Part shown: positions 31,257-40,088 of the stretch, piece by piece
How positions within the stretch are numbered: the first letter of the stretch is position 1
Layout: each line of letters opens with the position of its first letter
Source: Sneathiella sp.
Lineage (GTDB): Bacteria > Pseudomonadota > Alphaproteobacteria > Sneathiellales > Sneathiellaceae
Assembly: GCF_002694385.1 (NCBI RefSeq)
Contig: NZ_NZMB01000012.1
Span: forward strand, 95,934-159,933
Length of the DNA stretch: 64,000 nt
Reading direction: 5' to 3'
The notes under the pieces: model-generated
What the model was told of the DNA's origin: nothing
Databases searched by the model: none
Seen by the model: the letters and a program-made list of their open reading frames with translations, nothing else
Translations under genes and position numbers: made by a program

Positions 31257-32387
31257 ATGAATGATTCAACCGGCCCCCAAGAAGCCTATCGCAAGCTGCT
31301 GGCAGACAAGCAAATTCAGGATGATCCGGGACAGCGGCTCGCGGTCGAGAAGCTGCAAACCCTGCACCGTCGCCTGATTGACTATAATCCACAAACCAGC
31401 CCCCGCTGGACCCAGATTTTCCGTCTGGGTGCCCGCAAGCCGCGCGTGGAACCGCCTCAGGGACTCTATATCTATGGCGATGTCGGGCGCGGAAAATCCA
31501 TGCTGATGGATCTTTTCTTCGATACTGCCCCGGTGAAACAGAAACGCCGGGTGCATTTTCATGCCTTCATGCTGGAAGTCCACGCCTTCATGCATCGCGA
31601 GCGTCAAAAACAGGAAGGGCGTAATAACGATCCGGTATCTGCCCTTGCTGCCTCCATCATGGAATCCGCTTGGCTGCTCTGTTTCGATGAATTTCAGGTG
31701 ACGGACGTGGCCGATGCCATGATCCTTGGACGGTTATTTGAGCTACTGTTTGATCAGGGGGTTGTTGTTGTCGCCACCTCCAACCGGGTGCCAGATGATC
31801 TGTACAAGGATGGGCTCAACCGGCAGCTTTTCCTGCCTTTTATTGCCCTGCTGAAAGAGCAGCTTGATGTCCTGCATCTGGCAGGCGGTCGCGATTACCG
31901 GCTCGACCGGCTGGCCGAACAGCCGGTTTATTTCAGCCCCCTTGACGCGCGCACCAACGCGGAAATGGATCGTATCTACGCTGAAATGACCGAAGGTTAC
32001 GAGAATAATCCGCAAACGCTTGTCACGCAGGGCCGCAAGCTGGAGGTGAGCACCTCCGCCCGCGGCGTTGCCCGCTTCCGTTTCGAGGAACTCTGCGCGC
32101 GGGCGCTTGGCGCCTCCGATTACCTGACCCTGACGGAGCATTTTCATACCATCTTCCTTGATCATGTCCCGCGTCTGACCCCGGCCCGCCGGAATGAGTC
32201 AAAACGCTTCGTCACACTGGTGGATATTCTCTATGAGGCGAAGGCAAACCTTGTCATGTCTGCCGAAGTGGAGGCCGAACAGCTTTACACAGCCGGTGAC
32301 GGCAGCTTCGAATTTGCCCGCACGGTTTCACGCCTGATGGAAATGCGATCGGAAGAGTATCTGAAAGGCCATGCCGCCAAGAACTGA
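31257..32387 (+). CDS. zapE: Cell division protein ZapE (AFG1-like ATPase)
   Basis: A 376-residue AAA+-related P-loop ATPase of the AFG1/ZapE family. In E. coli ZapE modulates the FtsZ ring, and mitochondrial AFG1 helps turn over respiratory proteins. Walker A is GDVGRGKS (residues 74-81), Walker B is LLCFDEFQVTD, and VATSNRVPDDLYKDGLNRQLFLPFI is the family sensor region. Its position beside mdh and close to sdh is common in alphaproteobacteria and fits a role in respiratory protein quality control. It is convergent with the PaiB-like gene. Confidence 0.94.
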   Translation: MNDSTGPQEAYRKLLADKQIQDDPGQRLAVEKLQTLHRRLIDYNPQTSPRWTQIFRLGARKPRVEPPQGLYIYGDVGRGKSMLMDLFFDTAPVKQKRRVHFHAFMLEVHAFMHRERQKQEGRNNDPVSALAASIMESAWLLCFDEFQVTDVADAMILGRLFELLFDQGVVVVATSNRVPDDLYKDGLNRQLFLPFIALLKEQLDVLHLAGGRDYRLDRLAEQPVYFSPLDARTNAEMDRIYAEMTEGYENNPQTLVTQGRKLEVSTSARGVARFRFEELCARALGASDYLTLTEHFHTIFLDHVPRLTPARRNESKRFVTLVDILYEAKANLVMSAEVEAEQLYTAGDGSFEFARTVSRLMEMRSEEYLKGHAAKN

Positions 32388-32408
32388 ACCGCTTCTTACG
32401 CGCTGCGT

Positions 32409-32987
32409 CTAACCCCAGAGCCGGCCGATCGCCTCTTCCACTCCCGCCTGATCCACCGCCGATTTATTTTGTCCGAGTTTGGCCTTCCCCTCAATCCGGC
32501 TCAGCGGAATTTCAAAAGCTATTATGCCTTGCATCAGGCCCTTTAGCCGTCTGTCATCCAGTTGATCGGCGCGCCAGGGGTTTTCCATGTCTTTCTCATT
32601 TTCATGGGTTAGCCTGTCCAGCAAATGGCGAACTTTAGCGGGATCTTCGATTATTTTGGGTCTGCCATAGACATGCACCGCGACATAATTCCATGTTGGC
32701 ACGTTGATTTCTGTCGCATAATAGCTCGGCGAGATATAGACATGCGGCCCCTGAAAGATAACCAGCGCCTCGCCCCGTTCCAGAATGTTGCCATGCGGGT
32801 TTGCCCGTGCCATATGGGCGATCAGGGTACCATTCTCGCCCCGCGTCTCGTCATAACAAAACGGAAGATGGGTCGCGACAGGCCGCCCCTCCTCTCCTAT
32901 CGAGACAAGGGTCGCAAAGCTCGCCGTTGGCAAAAGCCGGATCAGGGTTTCCTTGCCCGGCGCCGCAAAATGGGGCGGTACATACAT
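32409..32987 (-). CDS. PaiB-like FMN-binding split-barrel protein
   Basis: A 192-residue protein of the PaiB / transcriptional regulator 2 family, whose fold is an FMN-binding split barrel. It starts MYVPPHFAAP and has PVATHLPFCYD, IAHMARANPHG, VYISPSYYA and the typical VPTWNYVAVHVYGRP. Bacillus PaiB was named as a repressor of sporulation and protease genes, but no DNA-binding motif is obvious, and the function here is unknown. It lies between the sdh terminator and zapE and is probably a single-gene unit. Confidence 0.88.
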   Translation of the reverse strand: MYVPPHFAAPGKETLIRLLPTASFATLVSIGEEGRPVATHLPFCYDETRGENGTLIAHMARANPHGNILERGEALVIFQGPHVYISPSYYATEINVPTWNYVAVHVYGRPKIIEDPAKVRHLLDRLTHENEKDMENPWRADQLDDRRLKGLMQGIIAFEIPLSRIEGKAKLGQNKSAVDQAGVEEAIGRLWG

Positions 32988-33001
32988 GGCGCTCTCCCGA
33001 T

Positions 33002-33029
33002 AAAAAAGGCCGCATTCTCATGCGGCCTT
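33002..33029 (-). terminator. Terminator after the sdh operon
   Basis: Arms AAGGCCGCA and TGCGGCCTT around a short loop. On the minus strand the stem runs straight into TTTTTT. It ends the transcript about 65 bases past the sdhB stop and lies just before the PaiB-like gene. Confidence 0.9.
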
Positions 33030-33093
33030 GATTAGATTGAAAAGAGACCCTCCGAAAGAGCCAGTTTCCGCAAATTATGGGAACCACTTATGC

Positions 33094-33870
33094 CTAGCGC
33101 CGTTCCACCATCATCTTCTTGATCTCGGCAATCGCCTTGGCCGGGTTCAGGCCCTTCGGACAGGTGTTGGCGCAGTTCATAATCGTATGGCAGCGATAGA
33201 GGCGGAACGGGTCTTCCAGATTATCGAGACGCTCCCCGGTATGCTCATCGCGGCTGTCGATGATCCAGCGGTAGGCCTGAAGCAGGATGGCTGGACCCAG
33301 GAACCGGTCCGAATTCCACCAGTAGCTCGGGCAGGACGTGGAACAGCAGGCACAAAGGATACATTCGTAAAGCCCATCCAGCTTTTCACGATCCTCCTTG
33401 GATTGCAGCCGCTCCTTCGACGGGGACGGCGTCTCGGCCTGCAGCCATGGCTGGATCGACGCATACTGCGCATAGAAATTGGTGAGATCAGGGACCAGAT
33501 CCTTCACCACCGGCTGATGCGGCAACGGATAGATGTTAATGTCGCCATTAAACTCATCCATACCCGTCGTGCAGGCCAGTGTGTTCGTTCCGTTGATATT
33601 CATGGCGCAGGAGCCGCAGATGCCTTCACGGCAGGAACGGCGGAACGTCAGGGTCGGATCAATCTCGTTCTTGATCTTGATCAGACCGTCCAGGATCATT
33701 GGACCACAAGTATCCAGATCCACATAGTAAGTGTCGATGGCCGGATTCTTGTCATCATCGGGAGACCAGCGGTAGACATTGAATGTCTTCAGGTTCTTTG
33801 CACCATCCGGTTTCGTATGCGTCTTGCCGGTGCCAACCCGTGAATTTTTAGGTAATGTCAGTTCAACCAT
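33094..33870 (-). CDS. sdhB: Succinate dehydrogenase iron-sulfur subunit
   Basis: A 258-residue subunit of complex II carrying the electron path from FAD to quinone. The [2Fe-2S] site is [21 protein letters not shown] with its preceding conserved region. [16 protein letters not shown] supplies the [4Fe-4S] and [3Fe-4S] ligands, and [15 protein letters not shown] completes them. It is the last gene of sdhCDAB, 18 bases after sdhA. It is cytoplasmic and attached to the membrane anchors SdhC and SdhD. Confidence 0.97.
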   Translation of the reverse strand: MVELTLPKNSRVGTGKTHTKPDGAKNLKTFNVYRWSPDDDKNPAIDTYYVDLDTCGPMILDGLIKIKNEIDPTLTFRRSCREGICGSCAMNINGTNTLACTTGMDEFNGDINIYPLPHQPVVKDLVPDLTNFYAQYASIQPWLQAETPSPSKERLQSKEDREKLDGLYECILCACCSTSCPSYWWNSDRFLGPAILLQAYRWIIDSRDEHTGERLDNLEDPFRLYRCHTIMNCANTCPKGLNPAKAIAEIKKMMVERR

Positions 33871-33888
33871 GTTTCATCCCTAACGCCC

Positions 33889-35682
33889 TTAGTAAACGCG
33901 CGCTTTTGGTTTGATATAAGCAATTTCATCGGTCAGCGTATAATCATGTACCGGCCGGTAATCGATTTTCACTCCGCCCTCATCGCTGTGATAGGTGAGC
34001 GTGTGCTTCATCCAGTTTTCGTCATCCCGGTCCGGAAAATCCTCATGCGCATGGGCGCCGCGGCTCTCTTTACGGTTTTCCGCCGCCGTCATGGAGACAA
34101 CAGCCTGACGGATCAGGTTATCCAGCTCCAGCGTTTCCACAAGGTCCGAATTCCAAATCAGTGACCGGTCCGTTGTCTTGATTTCCGGCATCTGTTCCCA
34201 GACCTTGTTGATTTTCTCAACGCCTTCGGCAAGAGACTTGCTGGTCCGGAAGACGGCACAGTCTTCCTGCATCACGCGCTGCATGTTATCGCGGATGGTC
34301 GCCGTTGACAGGCTGCCATTTGCATGGCGGAAGCCGTCCAGACGACCCAGCGCCGCATCGCAGGCATCCTTCGGCAGCGGCGCATGCGCCTGACCGGGCT
34401 TGATGATATCTTTGGCCCGGAGCGCGGCCGCACGGCCAAACACCACAAGGTCGATCAGGGAGTTGGAACCCAGACGGTTCGCCCCATGAACGGAAACGCA
34501 GGCCGCCTCACCGACTGCCATCAGGCCGGGCACGATTGCATCAGGATTGCCGTCTTTCAGATCAACCACTTCCGCATGATAGTTCGTCGGAATACCGCCC
34601 ATATTGTAATGCACTGTCGGCAGAACCGGGATCGGCTCCTTATGAACATCAACACCGGCAAAAATGCGGGCGCTTTCGGAAATACCTGGCAGACGCTCAT
34701 CAATCATGGCTGGATCCAGATGATCCAGATGCAGATAGATATGATCCTTGCGCGGGCCAACACCGCGGCCCTCACGAATTTCCAGCGTCATGGAACGGCT
34801 GACAACGTCACGGCTCGCAAGGTCCTTCGCATGGGGCGCATAACGCTCCATGAAACGTTCGCCTTCACCATTCACGAGAAAGCCGCCCTCCCCGCGGACG
34901 CCTTCGGTGATCAGGCAACCCGCGCCATAAATCCCGGTCGGATGGAACTGCGTAAATTCCATATCCTGAAGCGGGAGCCCGGCGCGCAGCACCATGCCGC
35001 CCCCGTCACCGGTGCAGGTGTGGGCGGAGGTGCAGCTGAAATAGGCCCGGCCAAAACCGCCTGTCGCCAGCACAACCATATGTGCGCGGAAGAGGTGGAG
35101 TGACCCATCTTCAAGGCTGAGACACAGCACACCCTTGCAGGAACCATCCTTGTCCATGATCAGATCAAGCGCGAAATATTCGATGAAGAACTGGGTGTCG
35201 TGCTTCAGGCTCTGGCTGTAGAGCGTATGCAACATGGCGTGGCCCGTCCGGTCGGCGGCCGCGCAGGTCCGCTGGGCCGCCGGGCCGTCGCCGAACTGGG
35301 TCGTCATCCCACCAAACGCACGCTGATAAATCTTGCCTTCTTCCGTACGGCTGAATGGCATACCGAATTGCTCCAGCTCCAGCACGGCGGCGGGCGCTTC
35401 ACGGCACATATATTCAATGGCATCCTGATCGCCGAGCCAGTCGGACCCCTTGACGGTGTCAAACATATGCCACTGCCAGTTATCTTCCCCCATATTGCCG
35501 AGGGAGGCGGAGATACCGCCCTGCGCCGCCACGGTATGGCTGCGGGTCGGAAACACCTTGGTGACCGCCGCCGTTTTCAGTCCGGCCGCCGCCATGCCCA
35601 TGGTCGCGCGCAAGCCCGCGCCGCCCGCACCGACGACAACCACGTCATATTTATGTTCGATTATTGGATAGGCTTCTGACAT
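33889..35682 (-). CDS. sdhA: Succinate dehydrogenase flavoprotein subunit
   Basis: A 597-residue subunit that oxidises succinate to fumarate. The FAD-binding [17 protein letters not shown] and the covalent flavin attachment His49 in [10 protein letters not shown] are present, as are the substrate-binding [13 protein letters not shown] and the [11 protein letters not shown] motif. The length and C-terminus (KHTLTYHS region, KPKARVY end) are standard for the alphaproteobacterial and mitochondrial type. It lies 9 bases downstream of sdhD. Confidence 0.97.
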   Translation of the reverse strand: MSEAYPIIEHKYDVVVVGAGGAGLRATMGMAAAGLKTAAVTKVFPTRSHTVAAQGGISASLGNMGEDNWQWHMFDTVKGSDWLGDQDAIEYMCREAPAAVLELEQFGMPFSRTEEGKIYQRAFGGMTTQFGDGPAAQRTCAAADRTGHAMLHTLYSQSLKHDTQFFIEYFALDLIMDKDGSCKGVLCLSLEDGSLHLFRAHMVVLATGGFGRAYFSCTSAHTCTGDGGGMVLRAGLPLQDMEFTQFHPTGIYGAGCLITEGVRGEGGFLVNGEGERFMERYAPHAKDLASRDVVSRSMTLEIREGRGVGPRKDHIYLHLDHLDPAMIDERLPGISESARIFAGVDVHKEPIPVLPTVHYNMGGIPTNYHAEVVDLKDGNPDAIVPGLMAVGEAACVSVHGANRLGSNSLIDLVVFGRAAALRAKDIIKPGQAHAPLPKDACDAALGRLDGFRHANGSLSTATIRDNMQRVMQEDCAVFRTSKSLAEGVEKINKVWEQMPEIKTTDRSLIWNSDLVETLELDNLIRQAVVSMTAAENRKESRGAHAHEDFPDRDDENWMKHTLTYHSDEGGVKIDYRPVHDYTLTDEIAYIKPKARVY

Positions 35683-35691
35683 CTTGTTACT

Positions 35692-36072
35692 TTAACCCCC
35701 GAGCGCAAGCTTCAGTACAGCAAGCGCCGCGGCCAGACCAACGACCGCGCAGACAAAACTGTTGAGCAGCAAGAGAATGAACTTGGTGCTTTCCGTATGG
35801 ATATAATCTTCAATCACCACCTGAAGGCCGAGCTTGAGGTGATAGAAAGTTGCCGCAATCATCAGCAACAACACCAGCGATGCGAACGGGCGGCTGAGCG
35901 TATTGTAGACCGTCGCATAATCCGCGCCGACAAGACAGATGACATAGGCGAGGCCGATCACGAACAGCGGGATCATGGCCACCGCCGTCACCTTCTGATG
36001 CCACCAGTGCGTTGTGCCTTCCTTGGCGGAGCCAAGTCCGCGAACATTCTTAAGAGGGGCTCTCATTCCCAT
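35692..36072 (-). CDS. sdhD: Succinate dehydrogenase membrane anchor subunit
   Basis: A 126-residue integral membrane protein with three predicted helices (about residues 30-50, 58-80 and 95-120). GSAKEGTTHWWHQKVTAVAM near the start and FYHLKLGLQVVIEDYIH, with the heme b histidine region, are typical of SdhD. It helps to form the quinone site together with SdhC. It starts three bases after the sdhC stop, with GGAG upstream. Confidence 0.93.
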   Translation of the reverse strand: MGMRAPLKNVRGLGSAKEGTTHWWHQKVTAVAMIPLFVIGLAYVICLVGADYATVYNTLSRPFASLVLLLMIAATFYHLKLGLQVVIEDYIHTESTKFILLLLNSFVCAVVGLAAALAVLKLALGG

Positions 36073-36075
36073 GGC

Positions 36076-36465
36076 TCAGGCTCCCATTGCGTAGGCGACA
36101 ATCCAGGTGAGCAACGTCAACACCACGGAAGCGATGATGGCGGTCATGCCCGATTTGCGCATGGTTGGCAGTTCAAACCCCTTACCTGCATCCCAGAACA
36201 GATGCCGGATACCATTGCAAAGATGATAGAACAGCGACCAGGTAAATCCGAAAAGGATAATCTGTCCAAACCAGGAGGAGATAAAGGCGCTGACGGTGGC
36301 GTAAGCCTCCGGCCCGCTGGCAATCGCAATCAGCCACCAGGCCAGCAACAAGGTTCCCACTCCAAGCGCGATGCCCGTTGCCCGATGGGTGATTGAGGTC
36401 ACCATCGTGATCTGCGGTTTGTAAATTTGCAGATGCGGCGAGAGCGGTCTTTCAATTTTCGCCAT
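36076..36465 (-). CDS. sdhC: Succinate dehydrogenase cytochrome b556 subunit
   Basis: A 129-residue membrane subunit with three helices. The N-terminal RPLSPHLQIYKPQITMVTSI and the SITHRATGIALG signature are family hallmarks, and SLFYHLCNGIRHLFWD contains the heme-ligand histidine. It is the first sdh gene. The mesaconyl-CoA hydratase gene lies 98 bases upstream on the same strand. The gap has a short GAGGAG/CTCCTC hairpin (36516-36534) without a T-run, so read-through from the upstream genes into sdh is possible. Confidence 0.94.
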   Translation of the reverse strand: MAKIERPLSPHLQIYKPQITMVTSITHRATGIALGVGTLLLAWWLIAIASGPEAYATVSAFISSWFGQIILFGFTWSLFYHLCNGIRHLFWDAGKGFELPTMRKSGMTAIIASVVLTLLTWIVAYAMGA

Positions 36466-36563
36466 GAGGAAATCTTTCTCGATGATAATTTTCCATAATT
36501 ATTCTAATTTTAACCGAGGAGTTTAAGCCTCCTCTTTGGCAAGTCAATAGAGCTGTACGCTTT

Positions 36564-37628
36564 TTACACCCCGTTCGGTCTTTTTGGCAAGATCACCCAA
36601 TAATCAAGGTCCAGTACGACGGACGGATCGCGCTTGCCGTCTTCCAGCTTGTCCGGGTAACTGTTGCAGGGCTTGTCCTTTGTCGCCAGCGTGCGGATAC
36701 GAAGCGCGCCCGCCGTTGCATTATCGGCAAGATCAGCTTTTTCCAGAACTTCACTCCAAGCATAGATGGTGTGACCGGCAAACGTCGGCGCAGTGTGCGA
36801 GCCTCCATTGATGGCCGCCACAAGCTGGGCATTGGCCAAACCGTTGAAAGAAAGCGCCCGCGCAAGACTGATAATATGCCCGCCATAGATCAGGCGGCGA
36901 CCGAAACGGTCATCCTTCATCTGGTCCTGATTAAAATGGACCTTGGCGGTATTCTGGTACAGCCGCGTCGCCATCATATGTTCGGCTTCCTCAATGGTCA
37001 TGCCGTCCACATGGTCGATCTTTTCCCCGACTTCGTAATCCTCAAAATAATGGGGGGAGCCGGCAAGCGTCGCATTATAATCGGAGAAGTCGAGGCCTTC
37101 GGGCACCGAAAGCACGGCAGGATCAACGCGGGCAGGCAGATCCGGCACCACTTCCTCCGGCGCAGGAGCATTATGATCCTTCTTGTGCACCATCACCCAA
37201 CGGACATAATCAAGTACGATGGCCCCCATCTGGTTGGTTCCGATGGAGCGGACATAAACAACGCCTGTCTTGCCGTTGGAATTTTCCTTGAGGCCGATAA
37301 CCGTCGAGCTGGTCTTCACCGTATCGCCCGGAAAGACAGGCGACTTGAACTGCACATCCGCATAGCCGAGATTGGCAACAGCATTCAGCGAAATATCCGG
37401 CACCGTCTTGCCGAACACAATATGAAAGACCAGCAAGTCATCAATCGGCGCCGCCTCAAGACCGCAATCCATGGCGAAGCTGTCGGCAGACTGCAACGCA
37501 AAGCGACTGCCATAAAGCGCCGTGTAGAGGGAAACATCGCCTTCCGTAATCGTCCGGGGCGTTGCATGGTCCAGCACCTGCCCGACCTTGAAATCTTCAA
37601 AATAATTTCCGGGATTGGTTTTGCTCAT
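36564..37628 (-). CDS. mch: Mesaconyl-CoA (2-methylfumaryl-CoA) hydratase, MaoC-like
   Basis: A 354-residue double-hotdog protein. The N-terminus MSKTNPGNYFEDFKVGQVLDH and the segments RTITEGDVSLYTALYGSRFA, FGKTVPDISLNAVANLGYAD and GLKENSNGKTGVVYVRS closely match, as I remember it, the Rhodobacter mesaconyl-CoA hydratase of the ethylmalonyl-CoA pathway. That enzyme converts mesaconyl-CoA to beta-methylmalyl-CoA. The second hotdog (about residues 185-340) includes YFEDYEVGEKIDHVDGMTI. It is 11 bases downstream of the CitE-like gene and upstream of sdhCDAB, and this synteny supports the assignment. Confidence 0.88.
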   Translation of the reverse strand: MSKTNPGNYFEDFKVGQVLDHATPRTITEGDVSLYTALYGSRFALQSADSFAMDCGLEAAPIDDLLVFHIVFGKTVPDISLNAVANLGYADVQFKSPVFPGDTVKTSSTVIGLKENSNGKTGVVYVRSIGTNQMGAIVLDYVRWVMVHKKDHNAPAPEEVVPDLPARVDPAVLSVPEGLDFSDYNATLAGSPHYFEDYEVGEKIDHVDGMTIEEAEHMMATRLYQNTAKVHFNQDQMKDDRFGRRLIYGGHIISLARALSFNGLANAQLVAAINGGSHTAPTFAGHTIYAWSEVLEKADLADNATAGALRIRTLATKDKPCNSYPDKLEDGKRDPSVVLDLDYWVILPKRPNGV

Positions 37629-37639
37629 TTTCTCGCTCC

Positions 37640-38515
37640 TTATTCAGCAGCGGCAGCAATGGCATCGGCCATGGCAACCTTCGCCTTGGCGATGTCCACA
37701 TGCAGATTTTCGATCAACTTGCCATCGACCAACACAACACCCTTGCCCTCTTTCTGGGCGGCCTCAAATGCCTCGATAATCCGGCGGGAAAGCACCACTT
37801 CCTCTTCGGAAGGGGCGAAAACTTCATTGGCGGAGGCAAGCTGCTTCGGATGGATCAGTGTCTTGCCGTCAAAACCAAGCTCCAGCCCCTGCACGCAGGC
37901 GGCATGATAGCCTTCCTCATCCCCGAGATCGAGATAAACGCCATCCAGAACCGTCAGCCCATAGGCACGACCGGCGAGAAGACAAATACCCAGTGAGGTG
38001 ATGACCGGTAGACGCATCGGCGTATGCTGGGCCTGAAGCTCCTTCACAAGATCCGACGTCCCCATCACAAAGCAATCCACCAGCGGGCTCGCACCCGCAA
38101 TCTCTTCCGCTTTCAGGATACCGAGCGGAGTCTCCATCATGCACCAGATGGTCGTTTTTGAAGGCGCGCCAGCCTCTTTCATGATTTTTTCCATCTCATG
38201 GACCTGCGCCGCGCTTTCGACCTTCGGCAGCAGGATCGCATCAGGCCCGGCCTTTGATGCGGCAATAATGTCATCCTTGCCCCAGGGGGTATCCAGACCA
38301 TTCACCCGGATGATGATTTCCCGTTTGCCATATTCTCCCGATGCGGCATTGGCGCAGACGATCCCGCGCGCCTCCACCTTGGCGTCCGGCGCAACGGCAT
38401 CTTCAAGGTCGAGAATGAGCGCATCAGCAGCCAAGCTCCTCGCTTTTTCCTGCGCCCGGGCGTTGGAACCCGGCATATACAGAACGGAACGGCGGGGGCG
38501 GATGTTTTTTGTCAT
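37640..38515 (-). CDS. CitE-like lyase, probably (3S)-malyl-CoA thioesterase (Mcl2-type)
   Basis: A 291-residue HpcH/HpaI/CitE TIM-barrel protein. RPRRSVLYMPGSNARAQEKA, ALILDLEDAVAPDAK, ILLPKVESAAQVHEMEKI, the acidic metal site CMMETPLGILKAEEI and DGKTLIHPKQL are family motifs. Its N-terminus and length fit the shorter Mcl2 type, which hydrolyses (S)-malyl-CoA in Rhodobacter, better than the roughly 320-residue Mcl1 malyl-CoA/beta-methylmalyl-CoA lyase. Sequence alone does not fully exclude lyase activity. It is followed by mesaconyl-CoA hydratase in the same operon. A GAGGG ribosome site lies 7 bases before the ATG. Confidence 0.85.
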   Translation of the reverse strand: MTKNIRPRRSVLYMPGSNARAQEKARSLAADALILDLEDAVAPDAKVEARGIVCANAASGEYGKREIIIRVNGLDTPWGKDDIIAASKAGPDAILLPKVESAAQVHEMEKIMKEAGAPSKTTIWCMMETPLGILKAEEIAGASPLVDCFVMGTSDLVKELQAQHTPMRLPVITSLGICLLAGRAYGLTVLDGVYLDLGDEEGYHAACVQGLELGFDGKTLIHPKQLASANEVFAPSEEEVVLSRRIIEAFEAAQKEGKGVVLVDGKLIENLHVDIAKAKVAMADAIAAAAE

Positions 38516-38577
38516 GATTTATCCCTCGGGCGTGATGCCCTTTTCGATTGTCTGCAGCGAATTGAAAATGCTGCCGC

Positions 38578-38605
38578 ATCATAATAAGTTTTTGCTGCGA
38601 CGCAA
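38578..38605 (-). promoter_or_regulatory. Putative promoter of the malyl-CoA thioesterase-mch operon
   Basis: On the minus strand TTGCGT (38600-38605), a 16-base spacer and TATGAT (38578-38583) lie about 63 bases before the CitE-like start. The -10 element is a good match, the -35 moderate. It could drive the CitE-like gene, mch and, by read-through, sdhCDAB. Confidence 0.45.
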
Positions 38606-38655
38606 TGAAAAGGGACATATATAACGGCAGTTTTCCGTCTATCGGCGGTGCAACG

Positions 38656-39957
38656 TCAGTTTTGCCGCTCCACAGCGCCGGCATCCATAGCTTTCCCTAC
38701 AGACCGCGGGTTGCCGAAATAGTCCTGGGTCATATTTTGAACCTCAACCCCCGCATCTATGGCATCGCTGTCATCGGGCAGCCGATAGTCTCCCTTATCC
38801 ATATCCACAAAGACCTCATCAAAGTCATCGACCTCAAGATTTCCGGTGCTTTCAACACCCTCACCCTCAATACTATATCTTGGGGCGATATTGTTGATCA
38901 GCATGTTTTTCATTTCCGGAATACCGTCTGTATCGGAAATTATATTTATCGCGGCGGGGCCGGGTGGCGAAAAATCAATCTCCACAACCGTGTTGTTCAC
39001 AATCCGGCTTGCACGTAAGCCATAGGCGGTAATCCCATGCCAGTTATTCACAACTACGATATTATTCTCGATGGTCCAGTCTTCGTAAACGCCGCCGAAA
39101 AGGCCAATCCCCTGTAACTTGCAAACGTAAGGTTGGTGAAAGTCTTCATAATTCAGGATCAAATTCCGGCGGAGCGTCACTCCCCGGATCACACCAGTTG
39201 CCGGTTTTCCATCTGGGCCGACTGACCAGGACTGAAATCCATCCGCATGGTTGCTATTAACCTGGTAACAATTCTTGACGACATTATCTTCAAACAGACT
39301 GTAATCGCCAAGACCGCGAAGCCCGTCACCGGCGAAATTCACCACTTCATTGCCAATGACAACACTATTGTTTCCATGAACAGCAATCCCAAACCTGACA
39401 TTACGTATAAGGTTATTACGCGCTTCCGTGAATTCTGCTTCGGAGAGAATGCCGTCCATCGACTTTTCATCCCAGTCGGCTGCGGTCCAGCCTGATGCAT
39501 CTTCAACTGTAAAAATGCGGGAATCTGAGATCACGATATCGCGTGAGTGCTTATCAATTCTGATATGGGACCGATCTTCTGGCCTTGCTCGCCCGCCTGA
39601 TGTAACGGTCAGCCCTTTCAGAACGAGATTCCGACTGCGAAGAATTTCAATCATTTCAAAAACCGGCTGATCATCCCCTGCGGCTTCAAGGATTGTCCGC
39701 TCGGGAAAATCAAGGCCCTTTATATGCAACCGGCCATAAGACCCGCCAGCAAGTATCACCCTGTCACCCGAATTGATCAGTTTTCGATCCACAACCCTTT
39801 GCAAATCACGCCAGGGTGCCTCGCGGCTGCCATCCCCCTCAGTCTGGCTGGCCGGATTGACATATCGATCTGCCGCCAACGCGCTTGATAGGCCCAGAAG
39901 GAACAGCAGCATCATACTGATACCGGCACTCACGATCTTGATAATGCTGCATCTCAT
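38656..39957 (-). CDS. Secreted right-handed parallel beta-helix protein
   Basis: A 433-residue protein of unknown function. The open frame reaches 40077, but ATG at 39957 is right after GGAGGGGATATT, an excellent ribosome site, and begins a clear signal peptide (IIKIVSAGISMMLLFLLGLSS, cleaved near ALAAD). The mature protein starts DRYVNPASQTEGDGSREAPWRDLQ, a common opening of pectin-lyase-like right-handed beta-helix proteins, followed by repeating N/V/I rungs such as NNLIRNVRFGIAVHGNNSVV and NNIVVVNNWHGITAYG. It may bind or cleave a polysaccharide, but no catalytic residues can be named. It is downstream of asd and looks unrelated to its metabolic neighbours. Confidence 0.85.
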   Translation of the reverse strand: MRCSIIKIVSAGISMMLLFLLGLSSALAADRYVNPASQTEGDGSREAPWRDLQRVVDRKLINSGDRVILAGGSYGRLHIKGLDFPERTILEAAGDDQPVFEMIEILRSRNLVLKGLTVTSGGRARPEDRSHIRIDKHSRDIVISDSRIFTVEDASGWTAADWDEKSMDGILSEAEFTEARNNLIRNVRFGIAVHGNNSVVIGNEVVNFAGDGLRGLGDYSLFEDNVVKNCYQVNSNHADGFQSWSVGPDGKPATGVIRGVTLRRNLILNYEDFHQPYVCKLQGIGLFGGVYEDWTIENNIVVVNNWHGITAYGLRASRIVNNTVVEIDFSPPGPAAINIISDTDGIPEMKNMLINNIAPRYSIEGEGVESTGNLEVDDFDEVFVDMDKGDYRLPDDSDAIDAGVEVQNMTQDYFGNPRSVGKAMDAGAVERQN

Positions 39958-40033
39958 AATATCCCCTCCCGATTGCCCCATGACAGAACTGGTCCACCCG
40001 ATACAAGTTAGGGCACCATCTGAAAACGAACAA

Positions 40034-40062
40034 GCCGGAGAGGGGTCTTCCCACTCTCCGGC
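40034..40062 (-). terminator. Probable terminator after asd
   Basis: GCCGGAGAG and CTCTCCGGC form a perfect 9-bp stem with an 11-base loop. On the minus strand it is followed by TTGTTCGTTTT, a broken T-run. It begins about 27 bases after the asd stop and precedes the beta-helix gene, which therefore probably has its own promoter. Confidence 0.6.
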
Positions 40063-40088
40063 CTGGTATTTCTTCATGCTGTCTTGGA

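Noticed and set aside
36771..37907. A 378-codon plus-strand frame opposite mch and the CitE-like gene
   Set aside because: It runs across two real genes and an intergenic junction on the other strand, and has no family features.
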